Positions 25,135 to 33,955 of a stretch of 64,000 nt of DNA are shown here, piece after piece. The position numbers and the translations under genes were made by a program. The notes under the pieces are model-generated. The model worked only from the letters and a program-made list of their open reading frames with translations. It was not told the origin of the DNA and did not search any database. Every line of letters begins with the position of its first letter. Position 1 is the first letter of the stretch. Source of the stretch: Bacteroidota bacterium (GTDB lineage: Bacteria > Bacteroidota > Ignavibacteria > Ignavibacteriales > Ignavibacteriaceae); contig JAIUOE010000011.1 of assembly GCA_020161395.1 (NCBI GenBank), positions 58,314 to 122,313 of the forward strand. The letters run 5' to 3'.

Positions 25135-26763
25135 TTACATCTTCTCAGGTGCAGTTACACCAAGGATACCCAGACCATTTGAAATAACGGTTTTAACTGC
25201 ATTTACCAGAGCGAGTCGCGCACCGGCAAGTCCCGGTTCACTACCTATAATCCTGCAGACGGTATAGAATTTATGAAATGTTGCCGCCAGTTCTTCGAGA
25301 TATGCACAAAGAATCACTGCATCAAGCACCTTTGCCGCACTCTCCACAACATCCGGATATGACAAAAGTTTCTTAATAAGCCGTTGTTCCTCTTCGGTAA
25401 CAAGCAATTCAAGATGATCAGTCTCCATCTTCAATCCTTCCTGATCTGTCATCCGTAGTATCGAGCAAATTCTTGCATGGGCATATTGAAGATAAAAAAC
25501 CGGATTTTCCTCGGAATGTTTTACCGCAAGGTTCAAATCAAAATTCAAATGTGTTGAAATTGCCCGCATATTGAAGAAGTAGCGAACTACATCAGAACCG
25601 ACCCAGTCAATCAGCTCATCAAGAGTGATATAATTGGCTTTTCTGGTCGACATCTTCACTGCTTTGCCGTCTTTGATAACAGTTACGAACTGGTGAATCA
25701 TCACCTTTACTTTTTCAATATCGTAACCAAGTTCCGCAAGAGCAGCCAGAACATCGGGATATGTGGCTGTATGATCTGAACCGAAAAGATCGACAATGAA
25801 ATCGTAACCGCGCTCAAATTTTGTGGTATGGTATGCAATATCCGGAAGTCTGTAAGTTGGTTCACCTGTGTTTTTTACGATTACTTTGTCTTTTTCGTTT
25901 CCGAGGTCGGAAAGTCTTAACCAGACAGCTCCATCTTTTTCGTAACTGAGCTCTCTCTCCTTGAAAGTCTTTAATAAACCGTCAATTTTCCCCTCCTCAT
26001 AGAGAGAATTCTCATTGAAGAATACATTGTGTTTTATCCCAATTCGATCAAGGGTTTTCTTTATATCCTCAAAAATTACTCTTTCAGCCTCTGCTTTGAA
26101 AATACCTTCGGGATCTTCCGATTTGAGGCTGTCCCCATGTTTCTCGAACAGACTCTGTGCAATTCCCGTGATGTATTCACCCTGATAATGATCCTCCGGA
26201 AATTCCTCAGGCTTTCCAGTTAATTCAAGATAGCGCAACCTGACCGAGTTTCCAAGAACCCGCATCTGCCTCCCTGCATTGTTGAAATAATATTCCCTGT
26301 CCACTTCAAATCCGGTTGCTTCGAGAAGATTTGCCATCGTGTCGCCGCTCACTGCATTCCTGCCATGACCCACGGTAAGAGGTCCTGTGGGATTAGCGGA
26401 AACAAATTCTATAATTGCTCTTTTCCCCTTGTTGGAATCACTTCTGCCGAACTGCTTCCCTTCTTCCAGAATTTTTTTCACAGATGAGGAAATGTACTCG
26501 GGAGTAAAATAGAAATTTATGAACCCCGGTCCGGCAACCTCAACTTTGGAGATTATCGATCTGTCAAAATTCAGACTGTAAATAATTTCCTGAGCAAGGT
26601 CCCTTGGTTTTTTGTCGAGTCTTTTTGCAATCAACATCGCAATGTTGGTTGAAAAGTCTCCATGTGACTCATTCTTGGGAATATCAAAGCTTACTTCGAT
26701 CTCTTCGGAAAGCTCAAAATTATTCTTAAGTCCGGTAAACAAACCTGACAAATACTTTTTCAA
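25135..26763 (-). CDS. argS: arginyl-tRNA synthetase
   Basis: 542 residues, class Ia. The HIGH-equivalent is 'PLTVGHGRN' within 'SANPTGPLTVGHGR' (about residues 107-120) and the KMSKS-equivalent is 'KMSTRKANYITLDEL' near 355. An N-terminal Add-1 domain occupies 1-80, with the C-terminal DALR anticodon-binding domain at about 420-542 ('YLQYAHARICSIL'). It charges tRNA-Arg. It follows rsfS by 36 bp on the same strand and could be co-transcribed. Convergent with comF, stops touching. Confidence 0.95.
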   Translation of the reverse strand: MKKYLSGLFTGLKNNFELSEEIEVSFDIPKNESHGDFSTNIAMLIAKRLDKKPRDLAQEIIYSLNFDRSIISKVEVAGPGFINFYFTPEYISSSVKKILEEGKQFGRSDSNKGKRAIIEFVSANPTGPLTVGHGRNAVSGDTMANLLEATGFEVDREYYFNNAGRQMRVLGNSVRLRYLELTGKPEEFPEDHYQGEYITGIAQSLFEKHGDSLKSEDPEGIFKAEAERVIFEDIKKTLDRIGIKHNVFFNENSLYEEGKIDGLLKTFKERELSYEKDGAVWLRLSDLGNEKDKVIVKNTGEPTYRLPDIAYHTTKFERGYDFIVDLFGSDHTATYPDVLAALAELGYDIEKVKVMIHQFVTVIKDGKAVKMSTRKANYITLDELIDWVGSDVVRYFFNMRAISTHLNFDLNLAVKHSEENPVFYLQYAHARICSILRMTDQEGLKMETDHLELLVTEEEQRLIKKLLSYPDVVESAAKVLDAVILCAYLEELAATFHKFYTVCRIIGSEPGLAGARLALVNAVKTVISNGLGILGVTAPEKM

Positions 26764-26799
26764 ATTTCTACTCCATGAGGTAATTTAATAGGATGAGAT

Positions 26800-27177
26800 T
26801 CAGCCGACGGGGTCTTTCAGTTCCTGAACAGGTGCATCACCCCAGAGTCGTTCGAGGTTGTAGAATTGTCTTGATTCGTTTCTGAATACATGAACAACAA
26901 TATCGGAAAGATCAATAAGCACCCATGAAAGAGCTTTGAATCCCTCTTTCTTCCATACTTTGATCCCTTCATCGGAGAGGTTTTTATCAACATTGTCTGC
27001 TATGGCTTTTACCTGCATGTCTGATTCGCCACTGCAGATAACGAAATAGTCTGCAATTGTGGTTATGTTTCTTAGATCAAGTATTTTAACATCAACCCCT
27101 TTTTTCTCAAATATTGATTCTGTAATGATCTTTAATATTTGATCCTGTTCCTGGTCCCGTTCGTTCATTTTTTCCAT
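26800..27177 (-). CDS. rsfS: ribosome silencing factor RsfS (Iojap family)
   Basis: 125 residues. Typical features: 'DVKILDLRNITTIADYFVICSG' (about 30-51; the conserved D-L-x...ADYFVI-x-S), 'WKKEG' and 'WVLIDLSDIVVHVF' (about 85-98). It binds ribosomal protein uL14 and blocks subunit joining during starvation. Its ATG directly follows the stop of the LytR_C gene. The pairing of RsfS with a LytR-type C-terminal domain protein is a known arrangement in several phyla. Confidence 0.93.
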   Translation of the reverse strand: MEKMNERDQEQDQILKIITESIFEKKGVDVKILDLRNITTIADYFVICSGESDMQVKAIADNVDKNLSDEGIKVWKKEGFKALSWVLIDLSDIVVHVFRNESRQFYNLERLWGDAPVQELKDPVG

Positions 27178-27669
27178 TTATTGATTGTTGAAAGGTTTTA
27201 AATTTTTATAATCTTTCCCGATGATAACTATCACATCGAGAAGGTAGTCTTCATTAATATTTTCTGAAACATTTTTCTTGGGGTCAACGCCAAGCACTTT
27301 GGCGGTCTGGAGGGCATTTTCACGGTTTCCCCGGTTATCGATAACCAGAGTCTCTTCCACATCGAATGATGAATAATTTTCAGAATCTATAATGTCGAAA
27401 TTATTCTTCCGCAAATATTCGGTTACTTTCTCACCCAGACCCTTTATTCCACATCCATTATATATCTTTACCTGAATTAATCTTTGCACGCCCGGCTGCT
27501 CGCCTGTCTTTACTTCCTTTGAAGAATCAGCAAGCTTTCCTATACCCGAATAGATAAAATACCCGAGCATAACCAAAAGAACGAAAATGGAGATATTCAG
27601 CAGGACATTGAGGGGTCCCTTTACAGAACTCTTCTCTTTATTCTCAGCACCGTCTTTATTGGAGAACAA
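27178..27669 (-). CDS. membrane-anchored LytR C-terminal domain protein
   Basis: 163 residues. One transmembrane helix at about 22-45 is followed by a LytR_C-like domain (about 65-155): 'VKIYNGCGIKGLGEKVTEYLRKNNFDI' and 'VIDNRGNRENALQTAKVLG'. The catalytic LCP domain that transfers teichoic acid or capsule precursors is missing, so this is an accessory envelope protein. Adjacent to rsfS without a gap. Function not known. Confidence 0.75.
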   Translation of the reverse strand: MFSNKDGAENKEKSSVKGPLNVLLNISIFVLLVMLGYFIYSGIGKLADSSKEVKTGEQPGVQRLIQVKIYNGCGIKGLGEKVTEYLRKNNFDIIDSENYSSFDVEETLVIDNRGNRENALQTAKVLGVDPKKNVSENINEDYLLDVIVIIGKDYKNLKPFNNQ

Positions 27670-27683
27670 TTTGCCCCAACCTT

Positions 27684-28199
27684 TTAGCGAACAAACCAGT
27701 CATCATTAAATGAATTTCCCCATGGGCTGTAATTTCCGTAAAAAGGATTATTGTATCCGTAATAAGAATTGTACATGCCGGCAGGGATATTACGGTACTG
27801 AATACGAATAACAGTATCATCCCATGGTTTGAAGTTTAACTCTGCTCTGCTGATGTATAGTCCGTTGATGTTGTCCTGAAAGGTCTTGCCAAGCGAATTA
27901 TAGGGTGAATAAACGAGAGAGGCATCGAGTCTGATGTTTAAATTATCGGAAAATTTGTAAAACATACTGTTGGTATAGACTGTTGTTGCCACACCATGCT
28001 CGCCAAAAGTTGAAAAAGAAGCATCGAACGAATGTTTCATAGAAAAATTATCTGAGTTAAAAATATTGGAGAGGAAATTCCCGCCGGTTTCTTTAGAGAA
28101 TATACCGTCACGAACCTCAGGTTTCGAAAACGGATCCTTTTTGAACTGAGCAAAAGAAACTGCGGTAATCAGCAATACTAAAATCAATATTTTTTTCAT
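27684..28199 (-). CDS. small secreted protein of unknown function, outer-membrane-like
   Basis: 171 residues; signal peptide ending near 'AVSFAQ'. The mature part has beta-strand patterning ('HSFDASFSTFG', 'NLNIRLDASLVYSP', 'VIRIQYRNIP') and ends in a Tyr/Asn/Gly-rich low-complexity tail ('YYGYNNPFYGNYSPWG'). No family recognised. It lies between panD and the LytR_C gene on the same strand with short gaps, so it is probably part of that transcript. It may be a small outer-membrane or surface protein. Confidence 0.6.
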   Translation of the reverse strand: MKKILILVLLITAVSFAQFKKDPFSKPEVRDGIFSKETGGNFLSNIFNSDNFSMKHSFDASFSTFGEHGVATTVYTNSMFYKFSDNLNIRLDASLVYSPYNSLGKTFQDNINGLYISRAELNFKPWDDTVIRIQYRNIPAGMYNSYYGYNNPFYGNYSPWGNSFNDDWFVR

Positions 28200-28233
28200 A
28201 ATTGTCTCCGGGTATCGTTCAGATAAACATCAA

Positions 28234-28590
28234 TTAGAAGGTTTTGGTTACTCTGTTGTTATCATCAACTATCACGACTTTTGGTTTGTAATCAACCAGG
28301 GTTTCATCTTCCATCATTGCGTAGGAAATAACCACAATTTTATCTCCAACATAGCCTAATCTGGCAGCAGGCCCGTTGAGGCAGATGATGCCCGAACCTC
28401 TTTCACCGGGGATGGTGTAGGTTTCAAGCCGGCTTCCGTTATTTACATTTACAACTTGTACTTTTTCATACGGTAAAATGTTCGCTTCATCGAGTAGATC
28501 GAGATCGACAGTTAAACTTCCTTCATAATAAAGTTCAGAAGCTGTAACAGTCGGTCGCTGAATTTTGGATTTACACATTTCTCTTAACAT
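28234..28590 (-). CDS. panD: aspartate 1-decarboxylase (pyruvoyl)
   Basis: 118 residues from the ATG at 28588-28590. This start puts the self-cleavage site at Gly24-Ser25 ('YYEGSLT'), the numbering of characterised PanD proteins; the longer TTG start would include the AGGA ribosome-binding site inside the gene. Further signatures: '[16 protein letters not shown]' and '[12 protein letters not shown]'. After cleavage Ser25 becomes the pyruvoyl group that decarboxylates aspartate to beta-alanine for pantothenate and CoA. No other pan genes are nearby. Confidence 0.93.
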   Translation of the reverse strand: MLREMCKSKIQRPTVTASELYYEGSLTVDLDLLDEANILPYEKVQVVNVNNGSRLETYTIPGERGSGIICLNGPAARLGYVGDKIVVISYAMMEDETLVDYKPKVVIVDDNNRVTKTF

Positions 28591-28664
28591 TAAGAGTATT
28601 TTCCTCAAGAATATTTATAAAAAACAATCAAAGATACAAATAATTTGGAACAAATATAAGTTCT

Positions 28665-29591
28665 CTAAAACTCGGTACTTACTCCAATCCGGTGAAGTGT
28701 ACCAATTTCCCCATAAGAAGAAAAGGCGTAATCAAATGTATATTTATCGATTTTGATCCCCAGACCGGCATTGAAACCTGCAAGTCCGGCAAAATCTCCC
28801 ACCTTCAAGTCTTTTCTTTTTTTATTGTCATATCCCAAACGAAGAGTCAACGATTTGCTCAGGTAAAACTCGGTTCCAAAGCTGAAATATTCAAGCCTTT
28901 TAATAAACTCATCTGTATCTTCATTGAGACGATGAAAGTCCAGAAAAAGTTTTACAGGTAAATGTTCGAGTTTTTTCGTGACACCGGCACTTATATCAAA
29001 TGGCAGTTTTTCAGTTGCTCCGGTATAGGAAGAGAGCTGTCCTCCAATATTGGTCATTGTAAAGCCAATGTTAATCAGTTGGGATGGAATATTATATTGT
29101 AAACCCAAATCGAAGGCAATCCCTGAAGAACTGTACGAAGCTATCGATGAGTGAATCAGCTTAATGTTTGCACCGTAGTAAAAATTTTCAGCGAGTACAT
29201 TTGCATAGCCAACTGTAAAAGCCAGTTCATTAACTCCGTAGGTACCTGTTTTGTTCCCGAATTCATCCGCTTCAGTAAATGTACCGTAGTTGGCATAACG
29301 GACAGCCGCACCAAACCTGCCGATACCTTCAAATTCTTTTGTGTATGCAACACCGAAAAAATTTATGTCGAGCAAATGTTTCACAAAGTTGGCAGAAAAA
29401 GGAGAGCCGGATAATTGCTTTAAAGCAGCCGGATTATAGTGGATTACATTGGCATCATCAGTTCCCGCTGTGAAACTGCCACCCAGGGCTGCTGCCCGGG
29501 GGCTGACATCGACTCTCAAGAACTCGAAAGTGTTCTGTGCATTTACTGCCACTGATGTAATTATTAGGATTGAAAAGAGAAATCTTTTCAA
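28665..29591 (-). CDS. porQ: PorV/PorQ-family T9SS outer-membrane protein, PorQ-like
   Basis: 308 residues; signal peptide ending near 'AVNAQ'. The mature start 'FLRVDVSPRAAALGGSFTAGTDDANVIHYNPAAL' follows the PorV/PorQ family plan (S-x-R-A-A-A-L-G-G...NPA), and the rest alternates like a 14-stranded FadL-type barrel, ending in Phe. By length and by lacking PorV-specific features it looks like PorQ, the T9SS attachment-complex partner; the true PorV lies at 51.2-52.4 kb beside porU. The choice between PorQ and a general PorV-family protein is not firm. Confidence 0.65.
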   Translation of the reverse strand: MKRFLFSILIITSVAVNAQNTFEFLRVDVSPRAAALGGSFTAGTDDANVIHYNPAALKQLSGSPFSANFVKHLLDINFFGVAYTKEFEGIGRFGAAVRYANYGTFTEADEFGNKTGTYGVNELAFTVGYANVLAENFYYGANIKLIHSSIASYSSSGIAFDLGLQYNIPSQLINIGFTMTNIGGQLSSYTGATEKLPFDISAGVTKKLEHLPVKLFLDFHRLNEDTDEFIKRLEYFSFGTEFYLSKSLTLRLGYDNKKRKDLKVGDFAGLAGFNAGLGIKIDKYTFDYAFSSYGEIGTLHRIGVSTEF

Positions 29592-29664
29592 ATGATACTC
29601 CGGATATTTGAAATTTAACCTCTAAATATAACGATTTTCGATTTCCGAATTCACTCCAATAAAT

Positions 29665-30765
29665 TTACTCTTTATTCAGTTTCAGTTCCAGAGTGACAGT
29701 CGTTCCCAAGCCCGGTTCAGAACTAAACCTAACATTCCCCTCAAAAATTGCCATGATACTCTTTACTATGGCGAGTCCCAGACCCGATCCCTGTTGCTCG
29801 AACATGTCCCTGTTAAACTGCACAAAAGCACCAATATCTGCCAGTTGACGGGAAGTCATTCCCCTCCCCTTGTCATAGACAGTCAACCAATAAACCTTGT
29901 TCCCCTTCTTGCCATTGATCAACACTTTTGAACCTGACCGTGAAAATTTTAGCGCATTTTCAATAAGTTCAGATATAAGAAGAGCCAGATAATCACCGTT
30001 GATCAAGACGACAGCAGTCTCAAGGTCTACCACAAGATCCTCGAATCTCTTTTTCTCAAATTTTTCCTTGTTCATTACCGCCTCCACCAGTTCATTGGAA
30101 ATGATGGAATCACTCTTCAGCAGACTTCGCCTTTCGACTGCGTCATTCAGGAGTACCTGTAATTTGGAATAATTGAGGTATTTGCCGATTGTCTTTTTCA
30201 GACGCATTGAGGATTCATTTATGAAGCCTGCCATTTCTCTTACCTCATCCGGAGACATCAGGTCAGCTTCATTCATCATGATTTCTGAAAATCCAATAAT
30301 TCCCGAGAGAGGTGTGTTCAATTCGTGAGGAAGGCTGAAAGAGATACTCTTCGTGATGGATTTGATTCTGTCATCGCTTACCTGGCGCACTTTGTCACTT
30401 TTTTTAAGGCGGGCATCAATTGTCAACAAAAGCTCATCCACGGAAAAAGGCTTGATCAAAAAATCATCTGCTCCCAGTTCCATGGCTTTTCTTCGATAAT
30501 TTCTTTCACTGTGAGCAGTGAGAAAGATGAATGGAGTTGTAGCCCACGATTCATTTTTTGCAAGCTCTGCCAGCAGCTCGTATCCATCCATCTCCGGCAT
30601 CGAAACATCGGAGATGATTAAATCAGGATTGAATAAGGGCACCGCCTCAAGTGCACTGACACCATTTGGGGTTGCCAGAACTTCAAACCCCTCTGTGGTT
30701 AGAATTTCATCCAGACTCGAGCGCAAACTCTCATCATCTTCAATTATCAGTATCTTTTTCATCAA
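29665..30765 (-). CDS. receiver-first hybrid histidine kinase (REC-HisKA-HATPase)
   Basis: 366 residues, soluble. The N-terminal receiver domain (about 3-120) has the acidic pair 'EDD', phosphoacceptor Asp53 in 'IISDVSMPEMDG', 'FLTA' and Lys105 in 'LIKPF'. It is followed by HisKA with His147 in 'LPHELNTPLSGIIGF' and an HATPase_c domain with 'LIENALKFS' (N box), 'DKGRGMT' and 'GSGLGLAIV'. No sensor or membrane segment, so it is probably an internal relay. Divergent from the solute-binding protein/chemoreceptor pair, which may share its signalling. Confidence 0.88.
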   Translation of the reverse strand: MMKKILIIEDDESLRSSLDEILTTEGFEVLATPNGVSALEAVPLFNPDLIISDVSMPEMDGYELLAELAKNESWATTPFIFLTAHSERNYRRKAMELGADDFLIKPFSVDELLLTIDARLKKSDKVRQVSDDRIKSITKSISFSLPHELNTPLSGIIGFSEIMMNEADLMSPDEVREMAGFINESSMRLKKTIGKYLNYSKLQVLLNDAVERRSLLKSDSIISNELVEAVMNKEKFEKKRFEDLVVDLETAVVLINGDYLALLISELIENALKFSRSGSKVLINGKKGNKVYWLTVYDKGRGMTSRQLADIGAFVQFNRDMFEQQGSGLGLAIVKSIMAIFEGNVRFSSEPGLGTTVTLELKLNKE

Positions 30766-30932
30766 ATATTTGATTGTTTGTTGATTTGGGACAATTTCAG
30801 AACATCTTGAGTGTAAATTTACTCACTTTTTTTTGTAATATGAGTGATTCATCTTAAATTAAATAATTCCTTTTCAAATATTGTTTTTTTGTATCACAAT
30901 TATCGTTGCGAACCATTTAGTTTTGAAATTTT

Positions 30933-31922
30933 ATGAGATATTTTAGTCCAAACCGCCTTAAAATATTCCTGCTCTTCTTTGTGACAGGCATCTTCGCATT
31001 GTTGCCGATGCAGAGTAACAGCTCGTTGAGGAAGATCATTCTTGCTGTCCACTGGCAGCCACAGGCACAATTCGCCGGTTACTATGTTGCAATAACAAAA
31101 GGAATTTATAAAAAATACGGTTTGGATGTAACGATAAGGCACACCGGATTTAAGGATAATGCAATTGATTATCTCAAGGCAGGGGGTGCAAATTTTATTA
31201 CCAACTTTCTTTCAGGAGCTTTGGAAGATTATGACCATGGATTCAAATACAGATTAATCGGGCAAATCTCTAAAAAATCTGCACTTACAATTGCAGGACT
31301 AAAATCAAGAGGCATAAAGCAGCTAAATGATCTCAACAATAAAAAGATCGCCATATGGCAGGCGGGTTTCCGTGAACTCCCTCAGGCATTCCTGACCAAA
31401 TACAACCTCAATTCAAAATTTGTACCCGTCAGGTCAACTGTCAATCTTTTTCTAATGGGAGGTGTGGATGCACAAGTGGTCATGGACTACAATGAACTGA
31501 ACAGCATAATTTTTTCAGGAATCAGTGAGGATGACCTTACCCTCTTCAGGATTGCAAATTATGGCTTGAATGTCCCCGAGGATGGAATTTATTGTACGGA
31601 TGAGTTTCTGAGGGACAACAAGGAAGTCTGTAAAAATTTCCTTCTGGCATCAATGGAAGGCTGGATTGAAGCATTCAGGAACAAGGAAGAGACCGTAAAT
31701 GAATGTATGAAATTGAAAAGAAAAGCTGGTCTCTCCGCCAACTACGCTCACCAGATGCGGATGTTGAACACCATGGAGGATATCATTTCGCCGGTGAATG
31801 ACACTATCGACCCTGTTCTCGATAAACGCTCATTTGCTATCGCCATTCAGGTATTGAAAGATGCAAAAAGGATTAAAGGTGATATCAACTACGATTCCTT
31901 CTTCAAAGAGGTCAGGAAATGA
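30933..31922 (+). CDS. NMT1/THI5-like periplasmic solute-binding protein
   Basis: 329 residues; N-terminal signal peptide or anchor (hydrophobic 10-26). The mature start 'ILAVHWQPQAQFAGYYVAITKGIYKKYGLDV' is the signature of NMT1/SsuA-type binding proteins, as is 'LNNKKIAIWQAGFRE'. These bind thiamine precursors, riboflavin, nitrate, taurine and similar small molecules. No ATPase or permease gene lies nearby; instead the stop overlaps a chemoreceptor start as ATGA, so it probably senses rather than imports. Ligand unknown. Confidence 0.83.
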   Translation: MRYFSPNRLKIFLLFFVTGIFALLPMQSNSSLRKIILAVHWQPQAQFAGYYVAITKGIYKKYGLDVTIRHTGFKDNAIDYLKAGGANFITNFLSGALEDYDHGFKYRLIGQISKKSALTIAGLKSRGIKQLNDLNNKKIAIWQAGFRELPQAFLTKYNLNSKFVPVRSTVNLFLMGGVDAQVVMDYNELNSIIFSGISEDDLTLFRIANYGLNVPEDGIYCTDEFLRDNKEVCKNFLLASMEGWIEAFRNKEETVNECMKLKRKAGLSANYAHQMRMLNTMEDIISPVNDTIDPVLDKRSFAIAIQVLKDAKRIKGDINYDSFFKEVRK

Positions 31923-33955
31923 TAAAGAAAATACGCTCTCTGCCTCTCAACAAGAGATTATCTGTATATATACTCCTCATTTCCCTTGTTATCCTGGTTG
32001 CGATTTACCTCTCCAACTATTTTGTCTCCAGATCAATTATCCTCGAAGGAATTGAAGAGGATTCAAGGAACATCACCGAGGCAAAAGTCAATATGATGGA
32101 ATCGTACCTCTCAAATGTCGAGAAAATTCCTGAGGCACTATCGGCTGTACTCTCCAACTTTCCTTATGATACGACCCGCAATTCCACCCTTATTAAAGAT
32201 ATCCTTAAGGATAATCCCGGGGTTTACGGCATTTGTATCGCTTTTGAACCATCTGCAAGAAAAGACTCACTCCCCTATGCTCCCTATTATTACAGGAACA
32301 AAGATTCGGTAATTTACACAGACCTTGCCAAAGAAGAGTATAAATACGAACTTTGGGACTGGTACCAGATTCCCTTCATCCTGAAGAGAGCAATCTGGTC
32401 AGAGCCATATTATGACACAGGTGGCGGGGAGAATTTGATGATTACTTATTCCGTACCGTTTTTCGACAAGGTTTCGGGCAAAACAAGAGGAATTGTAACC
32501 GCCGATGTTGATCTCACTCAGCTTCGCAATGTAATCTCAAATATCAAGATTCTTCAAAATGGCTATGCCTTCGCAATCAGCAGATTTGGAACCTTCATCT
32601 CTCACAGAGACTCATCTCTGATTTTGAATGAAACGGTTTTCAGTCTTTCTGAAAGACTTCAGGATGAGGAATTCAGTCTAATTGGTAGAAAAATGGTAGC
32701 CGGTGAAACCGGGTTTAACAAAATAGTGGAACCCGTATCAGGGGAGGATTACAGAATTTATTACATCCCGATGAAGTCGGCAGGGTGGTCAGTAGGAATA
32801 ATGATACCTGAGAACGAACTCTTCTCAGGGCTTTATTTTCTCAATAATGTCATTCTTTTTGTCGGTTTTACCGGTGCCTCAGTGCTTGCGATATTTATTT
32901 TCTTTGTGATTCAGAGGACTACGAAACCGGTTTCCTCGATCTCAGATGTTCTGGCATTCGTAGCCAACGGTAACTTGCGGGCTGCTGTAGAAAAGTATGA
33001 AGAACTGAACAAAGGTATCAAAACATCACAGAAAGATGAAAGTTCGTCAAAAGATGAAATAACCAAACTCTGGTTTTTCATGAGGAAAATGATATTTGAC
33101 TTGAGAGGTCTCTCGATAAGGATAAAATCAGCCGGTAACTATCTGAAATCATCTGCCGGCACTCTAAATGACGCAGCAGCATTTCTGGAGAATACATTCG
33201 CCGAGCAGGACATAGCAAACAAAAATGTGCGTCACTTCGGTGAAGAAATTGATAATATTACCAAAGCTCTTGCAGATGACACCGTCAGACTTACCGAGGC
33301 AGTGGAAGAAACAGGCAATCTTATTTTACAGGGGCAGAACAACATTGGAAATATCGGCGATTCAATTGTTGAAATTGGTAAATCAACCGGTTCCATCGTT
33401 CAAAAATTAAATAACATCAACAAAAGAACTGCAAATATTTCCAGGGTGATCACAACCATTTCGAATATTGCCGACAGAACCAATCTCATTTCACTGAATG
33501 CTGCCATTGAAGCCGAAAAAGCCGGCGAAGCAGGTTTGGGATTCAAAGTTATTGCGGATGAGATAAAACGGCTTTCCGAAAATACATTTAACTCGTTAAA
33601 CGAGATTGGTGAGATTATCGAAGATGTGAAAGGATCTGTTGCAGACGGTGTCGAAACTGTTTCCAAATACCACAGCAGATCACTTGAAGGTTTTAGAGAG
33701 ATTCAAAAAATGATTGATGACCTCAGCATCATCCTTGACAAGAACAAAGAATTGATACCGCAATTCGAAATGTTCAAAAAAGCAATGACGGTAGCTCAGA
33801 ATAGCGTCGCTTCAATCGGAAGTAATCTTCTCGCTGTTGAAAAACTCAGTATCGATACCAAACAGGCGATCAGTAATTTGCTCGATGTTTCAGAGACTGT
33901 TAATGATGCAGTACATTCACTCGAAAATGAGGTGAACAAGATTATTACCGATTAG
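31919..33955 (+). CDS. methyl-accepting chemotaxis-type receptor with dCache sensor
   Basis: 678 residues. TM1 at about 14-34, a periplasmic Cache-type domain (about 40-295; 'YGICIAFEPSA', 'SEPYYDTGGGENLMITYSVPFFD', 'GIVTADVDLTQL'), TM2 at about 302-325, HAMP-like linker, then a long coiled coil with the MCP signalling tip 'IADRTNLISLNAAIEAEKAGE' near residue 515-535. The tip departs slightly from the usual QTNLLALNAAIEAARAGE. It is translationally coupled to the upstream binding protein. No CheA/CheW/CheR genes are in the window. Its stop overlaps the convergent channel gene by 4 bp. Confidence 0.86.
   Translation: MIKKIRSLPLNKRLSVYILLISLVILVAIYLSNYFVSRSIILEGIEEDSRNITEAKVNMMESYLSNVEKIPEALSAVLSNFPYDTTRNSTLIKDILKDNPGVYGICIAFEPSARKDSLPYAPYYYRNKDSVIYTDLAKEEYKYELWDWYQIPFILKRAIWSEPYYDTGGGENLMITYSVPFFDKVSGKTRGIVTADVDLTQLRNVISNIKILQNGYAFAISRFGTFISHRDSSLILNETVFSLSERLQDEEFSLIGRKMVAGETGFNKIVEPVSGEDYRIYYIPMKSAGWSVGIMIPENELFSGLYFLNNVILFVGFTGASVLAIFIFFVIQRTTKPVSSISDVLAFVANGNLRAAVEKYEELNKGIKTSQKDESSSKDEITKLWFFMRKMIFDLRGLSIRIKSAGNYLKSSAGTLNDAAAFLENTFAEQDIANKNVRHFGEEIDNITKALADDTVRLTEAVEETGNLILQGQNNIGNIGDSIVEIGKSTGSIVQKLNNINKRTANISRVITTISNIADRTNLISLNAAIEAEKAGEAGLGFKVIADEIKRLSENTFNSLNEIGEIIEDVKGSVADGVETVSKYHSRSLEGFREIQKMIDDLSIILDKNKELIPQFEMFKKAMTVAQNSVASIGSNLLAVEKLSIDTKQAISNLLDVSETVNDAVHSLENEVNKIITD

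Noticed and set aside
28591..28608. TTG start for panD six codons upstream
   Set aside because: It would include the ribosome-binding site and shift the cleavage site away from Gly24-Ser25.
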